A stretch of 41,167 bases of DNA from an uncultured Clostridia bacterium (GCA_934621505.1 CAKTUU010000019.1:1-41167), one strand, 5' to 3'; counted from the first letter of the stretch, positions 30,286 through 39,922 are shown. A program made the numbers and translations. The notes: generated by a model not told the origin, from the letters alone.

Positions 30286-31575
30286 TTAGGAAATGGTATC
30301 GTAGTTGCGGCTGATCAGCAGATCGTCCAGCTGACGCTTGGTTTCCAGAACCACGCTTACAGCGATCAGCATGCTGCTGGCAGCGAACGGGATACCCGTT
30401 TGCAAAACGTTGGTGGCCAGGTTGGGCACCGTGGCCAGCACGGCCAGGAACAGAGCAGCAAACAGGATCAGGCGGTTGTTGATGCGCTTCAGGTAATCCG
30501 CGGTGGGCTTACCGGGACGCACAGCGGGAATCGCGCCGCCCTGCTGCTGAATGTTCTTGGCAATCTCGTCCGGCTGGAAGGAGATGGAGCTGTAGAAGTA
30601 GGTGAAGGCAATGATCAGCAGAGCCGTCACCAGCATGTACAGCCATGTACCGGAGTTCATGTAGGTGTTCCACCAGATGGCAGCGCCACTGGAAGAACCG
30701 CCAATCAGCTGGATCAGGGTGCCGGGGAAGGCCATGAAGGAGTAGGCGAAGATCAGAGGCAGCACGCCCACGCTGACAACCTTCAGCGGGATCACGCTGT
30801 TCTGTCCGCCGTACATCTTACGGCCGCTGACGCGCTTGGCATAATTGACATTGATGCGGCGCACACCCATATCCACAAAGGTAACCACCACGGTGATTAC
30901 CAGAGCCAGCAGAATTACGCCCAGCAGCTGCAGCCAGGGGGTAATGGAGCTGGCGGAGAAAGCGTTCATCAGCAGGTTGCTGAAGCCGCTGAACAGGTTG
31001 GAGATAATACCGGCGAAGATCAGCATGGAGATACCGTTGCCGATACCGTTCTTGGTGATCCGCTCGCCGATCCACATAGCCAGGGCGGTACCGCCGGCCA
31101 TGCTTACGCCAACCAGAACCGTGTTGAACCAGCCGCTCTTGATGTAGCCCAGGCTCATCACCAGGCCGATGGCCTGAATCGCGGCCAGAACCACCGTTAC
31201 GTAACGGGTAATCTGGGCGATCTTCTTCTGGCCGTCGGGGCCGCTCTTTTGCATACGCTCCAGAGCGGGAATGGCGATGGTCAACAGCTGCATGATAATG
31301 CTGCTGTTGATGTAGGGCGTAATACCCATAGCCATGATGGTCATCTGAGAGAACTGGTTACCGGTCATCATGTTGACCAGCTGGAGCAGCGGCAGGCTGC
31401 TCTCGTTCAGGCCAATCTTGCTGTAGTCGATACCAGGGGCGGGAATAACGCCCACCAGGCGGAACAGCACCAGCATGAAGAAGGTATAAATCAGCTTTTT
31501 GCGGATATCTTCAACCTTCCACGCATTGCGAAGGGACTGCCATACGCTGACCTTGTTGTTAGCGCTCTTGGCCAT
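30286..31575 (-). CDS. secY: Protein translocase subunit SecY
   Basis: Central channel of the Sec translocon, 429 residues with ten membrane segments. The N-terminus is cytoplasmic and basic. The plug region has PGIDYSKIGL; the loops GIGNGISMLIFAGI and PVRPGKPT-like AVRPGKPTADYL are diagnostic. It starts one base after the rplO stop, with GAGGTG upstream. Confidence 0.96.
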   Translation of the reverse strand: MAKSANNKVSVWQSLRNAWKVEDIRKKLIYTFFMLVLFRLVGVIPAPGIDYSKIGLNESSLPLLQLVNMMTGNQFSQMTIMAMGITPYINSSIIMQLLTIAIPALERMQKSGPDGQKKIAQITRYVTVVLAAIQAIGLVMSLGYIKSGWFNTVLVGVSMAGGTALAMWIGERITKNGIGNGISMLIFAGIISNLFSGFSNLLMNAFSASSITPWLQLLGVILLALVITVVVTFVDMGVRRINVNYAKRVSGRKMYGGQNSVIPLKVVSVGVLPLIFAYSFMAFPGTLIQLIGGSSSGAAIWWNTYMNSGTWLYMLVTALLIIAFTYFYSSISFQPDEIAKNIQQQGGAIPAVRPGKPTADYLKRINNRLILFAALFLAVLATVPNLATNVLQTGIPFAASSMLIAVSVVLETKRQLDDLLISRNYDTIS

Positions 31576-31576
31576 C

Positions 31577-32017
31577 TTACTTCACCTCGGCTTTCCCGCC
31601 GACCGCCTCAATCTTCTGCTTGGCAGTTTCGGTGAATTTCGCAGCTTCCACGGTCAGCTTCTTGGTCAGCTCACCGTTACCCAGCACTTTCACGCCGCCC
31701 AGCGTTTTTTTAATGATACCGGCCGCCTTCAGCAGCTCGGCGTTCACCACAGTACCCTCGGTGAAGGCTTCCAACTGGCCCACGTTGATTTCAGCATATT
31801 CCACGCGGTAGATGTTGGTGAAGCCACGCTTGGGAACACGGCGGTACAAGGGCATCTGGCCGCCCTCAAAGCCCGGACGCTTGCCGCCGCCGGAGCGGGC
31901 TTTGGCGCCCTTGTGGCCCTTGCCGGAGGTTTTACCCAGACCGGAGCCAACGCCACGACCCAGGCGCTTGCCGGCGGTGGTGGAACCCGCGGCGGGTTGC
32001 AACTCGTGCAGTTTCAT
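31577..32017 (-). CDS. rplO: 50S ribosomal protein L15
   Basis: A 146-residue large-subunit protein. The Gly-rich N-terminus (GKRLGRGVGSGLGKTSGKGH) and RPGFEGGQMPLYRRVPKRGF are typical. The frame is open to 32050, but ATG 32017 has GGAGGGAAACCCA upstream and matches the family start MKLHELQPA. Confidence 0.96.
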   Translation of the reverse strand: MKLHELQPAAGSTTAGKRLGRGVGSGLGKTSGKGHKGAKARSGGGKRPGFEGGQMPLYRRVPKRGFTNIYRVEYAEINVGQLEAFTEGTVVNAELLKAAGIIKKTLGGVKVLGNGELTKKLTVEAAKFTETAKQKIEAVGGKAEVK

Positions 32018-32030
32018 TGGGTTTCCCTCC

Positions 32031-32213
32031 TCAGTCCTTGATTTCGACAACGTCGATCATGTGCTTCACACGGAAGATCTGGCCGCGGATGCTGGCGTTG
32101 TCTTCCTTCACCACGGTCTGGCCGACCTTGCGCAGGCCCAGCGCAGCCACGGTGTCCTTGTGAACCTGGAGGCAGGCGATCGGCGACTTCTTCAAAGTAA
32201 TTTGCAGTTTCAT
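32031..32213 (-). CDS. rpmD: 50S ribosomal protein L30
   Basis: A 60-residue protein with KLQITLKKSPIACLQVHKDT and LGLRKVGQTVV. ATG 32213 (nine bases from GGAGG) is preferred over ATG 32219, which is only three bases away. Confidence 0.95.
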   Translation of the reverse strand: MKLQITLKKSPIACLQVHKDTVAALGLRKVGQTVVKEDNASIRGQIFRVKHMIDVVEIKD

Positions 32214-32227
32214 GCCCATCGTCCTCC

Positions 32228-32725
32228 TTAGCCCAGAATTTCTTCCACGGTCTTGCCGCGCAGCTTGGCGACTTCCTCGGCGGAGCGGAGCTGCTTCAGG
32301 CCCTCCAGCGTCGCCTTTACCGTGTTGATCTTGTTGTTGGTGCCATAGCTCTTGGTGCGGATGTCCTTCACGCCGGCCAGCTCCAGCACGGCGCGGGCGG
32401 CGCCGCCGGCGATAACGCCGGTACCTTCGGGAGCGGGCAGAAGCACAACCTTGCCAGTGCCAAAGTAGCCAATGCTCTCATGGGGGATAGAGGTTCCCAC
32501 CAGGGGCACGGTAATCAGGTGCTTTTTGGCATCCTCGTTGGCCTTACGGATGGCTTCGGAAATTTCCACAGCCTTGCCCATGCCAGCGCCTACGCGACCT
32601 TTTTCGTCGCCCACGACAACCAGCGCGGAGAAGCGGAAATTCTTACCGCCTTTTACAACCTTGGCGATACGGTTTACAGCAACGAGTCTATCTTTGAACT
32701 CGCTGTCCTGTGCCTGTCGTTGCAT
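32228..32725 (-). CDS. rpsE: 30S ribosomal protein S5
   Basis: A 165-residue small-subunit protein important for decoding fidelity. The double-stranded RNA-binding part has AKVVKGGKNFRFSALVVVGD and the C-terminal part APEGTGVIAGGAARAVLEL. GGAGGACGAACGC precedes the ATG. Confidence 0.97.
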   Translation of the reverse strand: MQRQAQDSEFKDRLVAVNRIAKVVKGGKNFRFSALVVVGDEKGRVGAGMGKAVEISEAIRKANEDAKKHLITVPLVGTSIPHESIGYFGTGKVVLLPAPEGTGVIAGGAARAVLELAGVKDIRTKSYGTNNKINTVKATLEGLKQLRSAEEVAKLRGKTVEEILG

Positions 32726-32742
32726 GCGTTCGTCCTCCTTAC

Positions 32743-33111
32743 TTAGAATTCAAGTCCGGCTTCGCGGGCGCCAGCGGCCAACTCGGCCACACGGCCAGTG
32801 TACACATAGCCGCCACGGTCGAATACAACCTGCTTGATGCCCTTCTCGGACGCACGCTCGGCAATCAGCTTGCCAACAATCTTGGCAGCGCCCTTCTTGT
32901 CGGTGTCTTTGATCTGCGCCATGACGTCCTTTTCCTGAGTGGAAGCGGCCACCAGGGTGTTGCCCTTGGTATCGTCAATAATCTGCGCATAGATGTTGTT
33001 CAGGCTGCGGTACACGCACAGACGCGGCATATCGGGGGTGCCGCTGATCTTCTTACGAACACGAGCATGACGGATCTTGCGGTCCGCGTTACGGTCGGCC
33101 GTCTTAAACAT
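32743..33111 (-). CDS. rplR: 50S ribosomal protein L18
   Basis: A 122-residue protein that binds 5S rRNA. The basic N-terminus (RHARVRKKISGT) and RLCVYRSLNNIYAQIIDD are conserved, as is VVFDRGGYVYTGRV near the end. Confidence 0.97.
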   Translation of the reverse strand: MFKTADRNADRKIRHARVRKKISGTPDMPRLCVYRSLNNIYAQIIDDTKGNTLVAASTQEKDVMAQIKDTDKKGAAKIVGKLIAERASEKGIKQVVFDRGGYVYTGRVAELAAGAREAGLEF

Positions 33112-33132
33112 TTGCGTTCAATCCCCTTTCGA

Positions 33133-33675
33133 TTATTTACCGGTCTTGCCTTCCTTGCGGCGGATAACCTCATCCGCATACTTGATGCCCTTGCCCAGAT
33201 AGGGTTCCGGCTTGCGGATGGCGCGGATATCGGCGGCAAGGTTGCCAACCTGCTGCTTGTCAATGCCCTTGACCACGATGGTGGTCTGGTTGGGCGTTTC
33301 AAACTGGATGTTTTCAGGAGCGTCCAAAATAACGGGGTGAGAGAAGCCGATGTTGATGGTCAGCTTCTTGCCGCCGTCGGCCTGGGCGCGGTAGCCGGTG
33401 CCAACCAGCTCCAACGTCTTGGAGAAGCCGGTGGTAACGCCCACCACCATGTTGTGTACCAGGCTGCGGTACAAGCCGTGCATGGCTTTATGGGGCTTGG
33501 CGTCGCTGGGGCGTTCAAGCGTGAGGACGCCGTCCTCCTGCTTGATGGTGATATCGCGGTTCACCTGCTGGGTCAGGGTACCCTTGGGGCCCTTCACCAC
33601 AACGGTGTTGTCCTCGTCTACCGTTACCGTCACGCCCGCGGGGACAGTGATCGGAAGTTTTCCGATTCGAGACAT
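33133..33675 (-). CDS. rplF: 50S ribosomal protein L6
   Basis: A 180-residue large-subunit protein with two duplicated folds. It begins MSRIGKLPITVPAGV and has VVKGPKGTL in the first half and IDKQQVGNLAADIRAIRKPE with GKGIKYADEVIRRKEGK at the end. Confidence 0.97.
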   Translation of the reverse strand: MSRIGKLPITVPAGVTVTVDEDNTVVVKGPKGTLTQQVNRDITIKQEDGVLTLERPSDAKPHKAMHGLYRSLVHNMVVGVTTGFSKTLELVGTGYRAQADGGKKLTINIGFSHPVILDAPENIQFETPNQTTIVVKGIDKQQVGNLAADIRAIRKPEPYLGKGIKYADEVIRRKEGKTGK

Positions 33676-33702
33676 TGTCTTACACCTCCATTGCGTGTCG
33701 GA

Positions 33703-34101
33703 TTACCAGATGTAGGCGAGCACTTCGCCGCCGATCATTTGCTTGCGGGCTTCGCGATCCGTCATCAGGCCCTTGGAGGTCGAGATGATGGCGATGCCCA
33801 GGCCGCCCAGAACCTTGGGCAGCTCCTCGGACTTAGCATACACGCGCAGGCCGGGCTTGGAGATGCGCTTCAAACCGGCGATAACGGGCTGCTTGCCGTT
33901 TACGTACTTGAGGACGATCTTGATGCTGCCCTGGGGGCCGTCATCAACAAAATCCACCGACTTTACATAACCTTCCGCCAAAAGAATCTTCGCAATCGCC
34001 TTTTTGGTGTTGCTGGCGGGCAGAACGACGGCGTCGTGCTTGGCGATCTGCGCATTGCGGATGCGGGTCAGCATATCGGCGATGGGATCATTCATAACCA
34101 T
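33703..34101 (-). CDS. rpsH: 30S ribosomal protein S8
   Basis: A 132-residue small-subunit protein. NDPIADMLTRIRNAQ and the C-terminal block STSKGLMTDREARKQMIGGE are diagnostic. The frame is open to 34260, but ATG 34101 has AAGGAGG seven bases upstream; ATG 34095 is the alternative. Confidence 0.96.
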   Translation of the reverse strand: MVMNDPIADMLTRIRNAQIAKHDAVVLPASNTKKAIAKILLAEGYVKSVDFVDDGPQGSIKIVLKYVNGKQPVIAGLKRISKPGLRVYAKSEELPKVLGGLGIAIISTSKGLMTDREARKQMIGGEVLAYIW

Positions 34102-34129
34102 GATGGAACCTCCTTCCGTTCTTTCCCGC

Positions 34130-34315
34130 TTACCAACTGGCCTTGCGGACGCCGGGGATCTGGCCCTTGTAAGCCAGTTCTCTGAAGCAGATACGGCAGA
34201 TGCCGTATTTGCGAAGCACCGAGTGCGGGCGGCCGCACAGGCGGCAGCGGGTGTAAGCACGGGTGGAGAACTTAGGCGTTCTGGCCTGCTTGATTTTCAT
34301 GCTGGTTTTTGCCAT
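34130..34315 (-). CDS. rpsN: 30S ribosomal protein S14, zinc-binding type
   Basis: A 61-residue short S14 with the zinc site CRLC and CRIC. It is the zinc-containing form; a zinc-free paralogue for low-zinc conditions is not in the window. Confidence 0.97.
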   Translation of the reverse strand: MAKTSMKIKQARTPKFSTRAYTRCRLCGRPHSVLRKYGICRICFRELAYKGQIPGVRKASW

Positions 34316-34336
34316 TGTTTTACTCCCTCCCTATAC

Positions 34337-34879
34337 TCACTGCGCAAACGGCATGCCCAACAGACGCAGCAGCTCTTTGCACTCCTCGTCGGTCTGAGCG
34401 GTCGTTACAAAGATCATTTCCATGCCGCGGATCTTTTCCACCTTATCGTATTCGATTTCGGGGAAGATCAGCTGCTCACGGATACCCAGGGCGTAGTTGC
34501 CGCGGCCGTCGAAGGCCTTGTCGCTTACGCCGCGGAAGTCGCGCACGCGGGGCAGGGCGATGTTTACCAGCTTGTCCATGAACTCCTCCATGCGGGAGCC
34601 GCGCAGGGTTACCTTGGCGCCCACGTTCATGCCTTCGCGCAGCTTAAAGTTGGCGATGGACTTGCGGGCCTTGGTTACCTGGGGCTTTTGACCGGAGATG
34701 GTGGCCAGTTCCTTCACCGCGACTTCCAGGCCCTTGGCGTTGTCTTTGCAATCGCCCAGGCCCATGTTAATCACGATTTTGGACAGCTTGGGAATCTGCA
34801 TAACGTTTTTGTAGCCGAACTTCTGCTGAAGGGCAGGCACGGCTTCATTCAGGTATTTTTCCTTAATGCGAGTAGCCAT
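34337..34879 (-). CDS. rplE: 50S ribosomal protein L5
   Basis: A 180-residue 5S rRNA-binding protein of the central protuberance. IPKLSKIVINMGLGD, SIANFKLREGMNVGAKVTLR and the C-terminal TTAQTDEECKELLRLLGMPF are typical. Confidence 0.97.
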   Translation of the reverse strand: MATRIKEKYLNEAVPALQQKFGYKNVMQIPKLSKIVINMGLGDCKDNAKGLEVAVKELATISGQKPQVTKARKSIANFKLREGMNVGAKVTLRGSRMEEFMDKLVNIALPRVRDFRGVSDKAFDGRGNYALGIREQLIFPEIEYDKVEKIRGMEMIFVTTAQTDEECKELLRLLGMPFAQ

Positions 34880-34893
34880 TTACCTTACCTCCC

Positions 34894-35259
34894 TCAGTCG
34901 ATGTCCGCCTTGCAGCGCTTGCAAACACGGATGGAATTGGTTTTCTTGGAGCCATCCTCGCGGGTGACTTCCTCGACGCGGTGCGCCACACGGGTCGCCT
35001 TGCCGCACTTGGGGCAGATCAGCATCACGTTGGAAGCGTCGATGGCGCGCTCCTTCTGGAAGATACCGCCCTGCTGGCCCTGGCGACGGGGCTTCTGGTG
35101 CTTGGTAACATACGCAACGCCCTCTACGATGACCTTGCCGGTCTTGGGGTTGACGGTCAGAATCTTGCCCTGCTTGCCCTTAACGGCCTTATCGCCGTCC
35201 TTGGGGCCGGAGATGACAACGACCTGATCGTTCTTTTTCACATGAACTTTCTGTACCAT
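34894..35259 (-). CDS. rplX: 50S ribosomal protein L24, with CxxC pairs
   Basis: A 121-residue assembly-initiator protein with an N-terminal KOW domain (NDQVVVISGPKDGDKAVKG). It is longer than the usual 103 or so residues. The C-terminal part has two Cys pairs (CPKC and CKRC) about 40 residues apart that could bind zinc, with an insertion between them. Confidence 0.95.
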   Translation of the reverse strand: MVQKVHVKKNDQVVVISGPKDGDKAVKGKQGKILTVNPKTGKVIVEGVAYVTKHQKPRRQGQQGGIFQKERAIDASNVMLICPKCGKATRVAHRVEEVTREDGSKKTNSIRVCKRCKADID

Positions 35260-35274
35260 TTGTCATTTCCTCCA

Positions 35275-35643
35275 TTACAGCACTTCGGGAGCCAGAGAAA
35301 CGATCTTCATGAAATCCTTCTCGCGCAGCTCGCGGGCAACAGGTCCAAAGATACGGGTGCCACGGGGCATCTTCTGGTCGTTGATGATAACGGCGGCGTT
35401 ATCGTCAAAACGGATGTAGCTGCCGTCCGGGCGGCGCTTTTGCTTGCGCATACGGACGATCACGGCCTTGACCACTTCGCCTTTTTTCACGGTGCCACCG
35501 GGGGTCGCGGACTTAACGCTGGCCACGATCACATCACCGATGGAGCCGTCACGGCGGAAGGAACCGCCAAGCACGCGGATGCACATGATTTCCTTGGCGC
35601 CGGAGTTATCGGCTACCTTGAGTCGCGTTTGCGGCTGGATCAT
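35275..35643 (-). CDS. rplN: 50S ribosomal protein L14
   Basis: A 122-residue protein at the subunit interface. MIQPQTRLKVADNSGAKEI and ARELREKDFMKIVSLAPEVL are diagnostic. ATG 35643 has AAGGAGG upstream; the frame extends to 35691 without similarity. A 130-base gap separates it from rpsQ. Confidence 0.96.
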   Translation of the reverse strand: MIQPQTRLKVADNSGAKEIMCIRVLGGSFRRDGSIGDVIVASVKSATPGGTVKKGEVVKAVIVRMRKQKRRPDGSYIRFDDNAAVIINDQKMPRGTRIFGPVARELREKDFMKIVSLAPEVL

Positions 35644-35773
35644 ACGGTTTTTCCTCCTTGTTGGATTGGGGAGCCATGGGCTTCCCTTCAAATCTTGTTT
35701 GGAGCGTCAATCAGGGCCCTGAGCCCGTTACCGTTGCGGGCGTAAACTGGCGGGCCATGATGACAGTGGTATA
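35644..35773 (-). other. 130-base gap at the S10/spc boundary
   Basis: Most gaps in this operon are under 40 bases; this one is 130. It has no gene. It contains the 12-base palindrome TCAGGGCCCTGA, a CCCG/CGGG hairpin and a GGGAAGCC/GGCTCCCC hairpin just before the rplN ribosome binding site. In Escherichia coli the spc promoter lies in the same place, but no good -35/-10 pair is seen here. Confidence 0.5.
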
Positions 35774-36034
35774 TTACTTGGCCTTCTCTACGATTTCGAC
35801 CAAGCGCCAGCGCTTGTCGTGGCTCAGGGGACGAGTCTCCATCACGCGGACGCGATCGCCGACGCCACACTCATTGTTTTCGTCATGAGCTTTCAGCTTG
35901 CTGGTCTGGTTCATGATTTTGCCATACAGCGGATGACGCACGCGGGTCTTGATTTCCACGACGATGGTCTTGTCCATCTTGTCGCTTACCACAACGCCCT
36001 CGCGGGTCTTGCGAAGTCCTCTTTGTTCAGACAT
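35774..36034 (-). CDS. rpsQ: 30S ribosomal protein S17
   Basis: An 86-residue OB-fold protein. KTREGVVVSDKMDKTIVVEI and ETRPLSHDKRWRLVEIVEKA are typical of the family. AGGAGG is present upstream. Confidence 0.97.
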   Translation of the reverse strand: MSEQRGLRKTREGVVVSDKMDKTIVVEIKTRVRHPLYGKIMNQTSKLKAHDENNECGVGDRVRVMETRPLSHDKRWRLVEIVEKAK

Positions 36035-36069
36035 TGAAGCGGCTGCCTCCTTCTTTTCTGTCTAAGCCC

Positions 36070-36270
36070 TTACTGGGCGTCCTTTTGTTCCTGCTCACGG
36101 AGGATGGTCAGGCAGCGCGCGATGTCACGCTTGGTGCTGGCAATGACCGTGGTGTTTTGCAGCTGGCCAGTGGCAAGCTGGAAACGAAGGTTGAACAGCT
36201 CAGCCTTCAGTTCGCCGACCTTCGCCTCAAGCTCGGTCTTGTTCATAGCTTTGAGCTCCTTTGCCTTCAT
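36070..36270 (-). CDS. rpmC: 50S ribosomal protein L29
   Basis: A 66-residue, two-helix protein near the exit tunnel, where trigger factor and signal recognition particle dock. ELKAELFNLRFQLATGQLQN is diagnostic. The start overlaps the rplP stop by four bases. Confidence 0.97.
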   Translation of the reverse strand: MKAKELKAMNKTELEAKVGELKAELFNLRFQLATGQLQNTTVIASTKRDIARCLTILREQEQKDAQ

Positions 36271-36704
36271 TGTGCTTCACCACCCGCTTCATTTTTATCC
36301 TCACGCTTGAGGATTTTGGTCTTGAGGGGCAGCTTGTGGGAGGCCAAACGCAGGGCCTCGCGAGCCACGTCCTCGGGAACGCCCGCGATCTCAAACAGAA
36401 CGCGGCCGGGCTTCACCACGGCTACCCAGTACTCGGGAGCGCCCTTACCGGAACCCATGCGGGTCTCGGCCGGCTTCTTGGTAACGGGCTTGTCGGGGAA
36501 GATTTTGATCCAAACCTGACCGCCACGCTTGGTGTAGCGGGTCAGAGCAATACGGGCCGCCTCGATCTGCTGGCTGGTCACCCAGCTGGGCTCGGTGGCA
36601 ACCAGGCCGAAATCGCCGTAGGCAATGAAGTTGCCGCGCATGGCCTTGCCCTTCATGCGGCCACGGAACACGCGACGGCGCTTGACTCTCTTAGGCATCA
36701 ACAT
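36267..36704 (-). CDS. rplP: 50S ribosomal protein L16
   Basis: A 145-residue protein near the peptidyl-transferase centre. MLMPKRVKRRRVFRGRMKG and GSGKGAPEYWVAVVKPGRVL are typical. ATG 36704 lies ten bases from AAGGAGG and matches the family start. Confidence 0.97.
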   Translation of the reverse strand: MLMPKRVKRRRVFRGRMKGKAMRGNFIAYGDFGLVATEPSWVTSQQIEAARIALTRYTKRGGQVWIKIFPDKPVTKKPAETRMGSGKGAPEYWVAVVKPGRVLFEIAGVPEDVAREALRLASHKLPLKTKILKREDKNEAGGEAQ

Positions 36705-36707
36705 AGC

Positions 36708-37382
36708 TTATTTGCCTCCTTCGGTTCTGGCCTGGGCAGGCGCTTTCTTGGGCTTGGGCAGGCGCTGGCCCTTGTACACCCAAACCTTGACGCCCAGACG
36801 GCCATAGGTGGTCTTGGCTTCGGCAAAGCCGTAGTCAATATCCGCGCGCAGGGTCTGCAGGGGGATGGAACCCTCGTGGTACTGCTCGGTGCGGGCGATA
36901 TCCGCGCCGCCCAAACGGCCGCTTACGCAGGTCTTCATGCCCTTGGCGCCGGCGCGCATCGCGCGCTGCATGCTCTGCTTCATGGCGCGGCGGAAGGAGA
37001 TACGCTTCTCCAGCTGCTGGGCGATGTTCTCGGCAACCAGCTGGGCGTTGGTGTCAGGCACCTTGATCTCCATGATGTTGATGTTGGCAGGACGGCCCAG
37101 GAAGGCTTCGATTTCCTTCTTCAGGGCTTCGATGTCCTTGCCGCCGCGGCCGATGATCAGACCGGGCTTGGCGGTGAAAATGTTCAGGGTGATACGGTTG
37201 GCGCTGCGCTCGATATCGATATGGCTGATACCGGTGGCGTAGTACTTCTGCTTGAGCATTTCGCGGAGCTTGTAATCCTCAACGAGGTTGTTCGCGAAAT
37301 CCTTCTTGCCGGCATACCAGCGAGTGCTCCAGTTGAAGATCACGCCAACACGAGCACCGTGGGGATTTACTTTCTGTCCCAT
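36708..37382 (-). CDS. rpsC: 30S ribosomal protein S3
   Basis: A 224-residue protein at the mRNA entry site. The N-terminus is MGQKVNPHGARVGV; the KH domain has GLIIGRGGKDIEAL; the C-terminal domain has GRLGGADIARTE and YGRLGVKVWVYKG. Confidence 0.97.
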   Translation of the reverse strand: MGQKVNPHGARVGVIFNWSTRWYAGKKDFANNLVEDYKLREMLKQKYYATGISHIDIERSANRITLNIFTAKPGLIIGRGGKDIEALKKEIEAFLGRPANINIMEIKVPDTNAQLVAENIAQQLEKRISFRRAMKQSMQRAMRAGAKGMKTCVSGRLGGADIARTEQYHEGSIPLQTLRADIDYGFAEAKTTYGRLGVKVWVYKGQRLPKPKKAPAQARTEGGK

Positions 37383-37400
37383 TGATAAACCTCCCTTGGA

Positions 37401-37784
37401 TTACTTCTGATCCAGCACCACGCTGATGTGGCTGGTGCGCTTGAGCATGGGGGACGCGCTGCCGCGAGAGCGGGCAACGTAGCGCTTGAGCGTGGGGCCG
37501 GGGTTGGCGTACACTTCGGCCACATAGAGGGACTTGCGGTCCATCTCGTTGTTGTTGACGGCGTTGGCGATGGCGCTGCTCAGCAGCTTGTGCACAACGG
37601 GCGCGGCGACCTTGGGGGTGTACTGCAGGATGGCGAGGGCGTCATCCACGTTCTTTCCGCGGATCAGATCGATAACGATCTTGACCTTGCTGGAAGAGAT
37701 GCGCACATACTTGGCATGGGCGGCAGGACGAGTGTCGCGGGCTGCCATGTGGGCTTGCGCCTTCTTCTGGGTATTGGTTGCCAT
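37401..37784 (-). CDS. rplV: 50S ribosomal protein L22
   Basis: A 127-residue exit-tunnel protein. KYVRISSSKVKIVIDLIRGK and the tunnel loop with RGSASPMLKRTSHISVVL are conserved. It carries about 15 extra residues at the N-terminus (TNTQKKAQAHMAARDTRP). Confidence 0.96.
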   Translation of the reverse strand: MATNTQKKAQAHMAARDTRPAAHAKYVRISSSKVKIVIDLIRGKNVDDALAILQYTPKVAAPVVHKLLSSAIANAVNNNEMDRKSLYVAEVYANPGPTLKRYVARSRGSASPMLKRTSHISVVLDQK

Positions 37785-37803
37785 GGATACTCACTCCTTC
37801 CGC

Positions 37804-38082
37804 TTACTTTTTGCCGGTGGCTTTCTCGCCCGCGTGACCGCGATAGGTGCGGGTGGGGGCGAATTCGCCCAGCTTGTGGCCCACCATGTCCTCGGTTACA
37901 TAAACCGGCACATGCTTGCGGCCGTCATGCACGGCGATGGTGTGACCGACGAAATCCGGGAAGATGGTGGAAGAGCGAGACCAGGTCTTCGCAACCGCCT
38001 TCTTGCCGGTATTGTTCATCTCAACGATGCGCTTCAAGAGCGCTTCGTTTACAAAAGGTCCCTTCTTAACGGAACGGCTCAT
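37804..38082 (-). CDS. rpsS: 30S ribosomal protein S19
   Basis: A 92-residue protein of the head of the small subunit. MSRSVKKGPFVNEALLKR, TIFPDFVGHTIAVHDG and LGEFAPTRTYRGH are diagnostic. Confidence 0.97.
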   Translation of the reverse strand: MSRSVKKGPFVNEALLKRIVEMNNTGKKAVAKTWSRSSTIFPDFVGHTIAVHDGRKHVPVYVTEDMVGHKLGEFAPTRTYRGHAGEKATGKK

Positions 38083-38115
38083 TGAGAGGCTTCCTCCTTC
38101 CTTGGATGCATGGGC

Positions 38116-38946
<831 letters not shown>

Positions 38947-38966
38947 TTTATCTTGTCCTCCCTGCT

Positions 38967-39266
38967 TTAGTCAGCCATGCCTTCAAAGAACTCGATGGGC
39001 TTGGAGTCCTTGGTGAGGGTCACATAGGCCTTTTTGATTTCGGGGGTGCGGCCGGAGGTGCGGCCCTGGCGCTTGATCTTGCCCAGCGTGCGCAGGGTGT
39101 TGACGCTCTCAACCTTAATGTCCTTGAAGATCGCTTCCAGGGCCAGCTTGATCTCGGTCTTGTTGGCGGTCTTGTACACTTCAAACACGTACCGTTTGTC
39201 CGCGATGCCTTCGTAGGAGGCCTCGGTCAGCACGGGGCGCAGGATAACGTCGTGGGGATTTTTCAT
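38967..39266 (-). CDS. rplW: 50S ribosomal protein L23
   Basis: A 99-residue tunnel-exit protein and docking site for trigger factor. DVILRPVLTEASYEG, KTEIKLALEAIF and KIKRQGRTSGRTPEIKKAYV are typical. It overlaps rplD by four bases. Confidence 0.97.
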   Translation of the reverse strand: MKNPHDVILRPVLTEASYEGIADKRYVFEVYKTANKTEIKLALEAIFKDIKVESVNTLRTLGKIKRQGRTSGRTPEIKKAYVTLTKDSKPIEFFEGMAD

Positions 39267-39886
39267 GCGTAAACCTCCTCTACGCCCTTCAGAGCATCCT
39301 GGGTCAGGATGATCTTGCCGGCTTTCAGGATATCGTACACGTTGAGGGTGTTGACGTAAGAAGTTTCCAGCTTTTCGATGTTGCCGGCGGCGCGCAGGAT
39401 GGTATCGTCGCGGCCGGGGATCACCAGCAGGGTGGTGCCCTTCAGATCGAAGTTGCCCAGAACCTTCGCCATCAGCTTGGTCTTGGCCTCGGCCAGCTTA
39501 ATCTCGTCCACCACAATGATTTCGCCAGCGTTCAGCTTGCTGGTCATAGCGGACTTGAAAGCCAGGCGGCGAACCTTCTTGGGTACGTTGATGACGTAGT
39601 CGCGGGGCTTGGGAGCGAACACGACGCCGCCATGACGGAACTGAGGCGCGCGGTTGCCATGATGGCGAGCGTTGCCGGTGCCCTTTTGACGGTAAATCTT
39701 GCGGCCGCCTCCGCGAACCTCGCCGCGGGTCAGGGCGCTCTGCGTGCCCTGGCGCTTGTTGGCCAGAATGGAACGGACGACCAGATGCATGGCGGCAACG
39801 TTCACAGGGGATGCAAAAATCGCATCGCTCAGCTCCACTTCGCCGATGGCCGCGCCTTCCATGTTATACAAAGAAGTCTTAGGCAT
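39263..39886 (-). CDS. rplD: 50S ribosomal protein L4
   Basis: A 207-residue protein. Its extended loop reaches the exit tunnel (RQKGTGNARHHGNRAPQFRH). MPKTSLYNMEG and the C-terminal NTLNVYDILKAGKIILT are conserved. In Escherichia coli L4 represses its own operon through the S10 leader; whether that happens here is not known. Confidence 0.97.
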   Translation of the reverse strand: MPKTSLYNMEGAAIGEVELSDAIFASPVNVAAMHLVVRSILANKRQGTQSALTRGEVRGGGRKIYRQKGTGNARHHGNRAPQFRHGGVVFAPKPRDYVINVPKKVRRLAFKSAMTSKLNAGEIIVVDEIKLAEAKTKLMAKVLGNFDLKGTTLLVIPGRDDTILRAAGNIEKLETSYVNTLNVYDILKAGKIILTQDALKGVEEVYA

Positions 39887-39922
39887 GGTGTTGTTTTCCT
39901 CCTTCAGTCAGTCTCAGTGCCA

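Noticed and set aside
32710..34185. Long plus-strand open frame opposite rplR, rplF and rpsH
   Set aside because: It spans several certain ribosomal genes on the other strand, has no ribosome binding site or recognisable domain, and is explained by GC-rich codons.
36261..37385. A 374-codon plus-strand open frame opposite rplP and rpsC
   Set aside because: It exactly mirrors two certain ribosomal genes; low-complexity composition, no motif.
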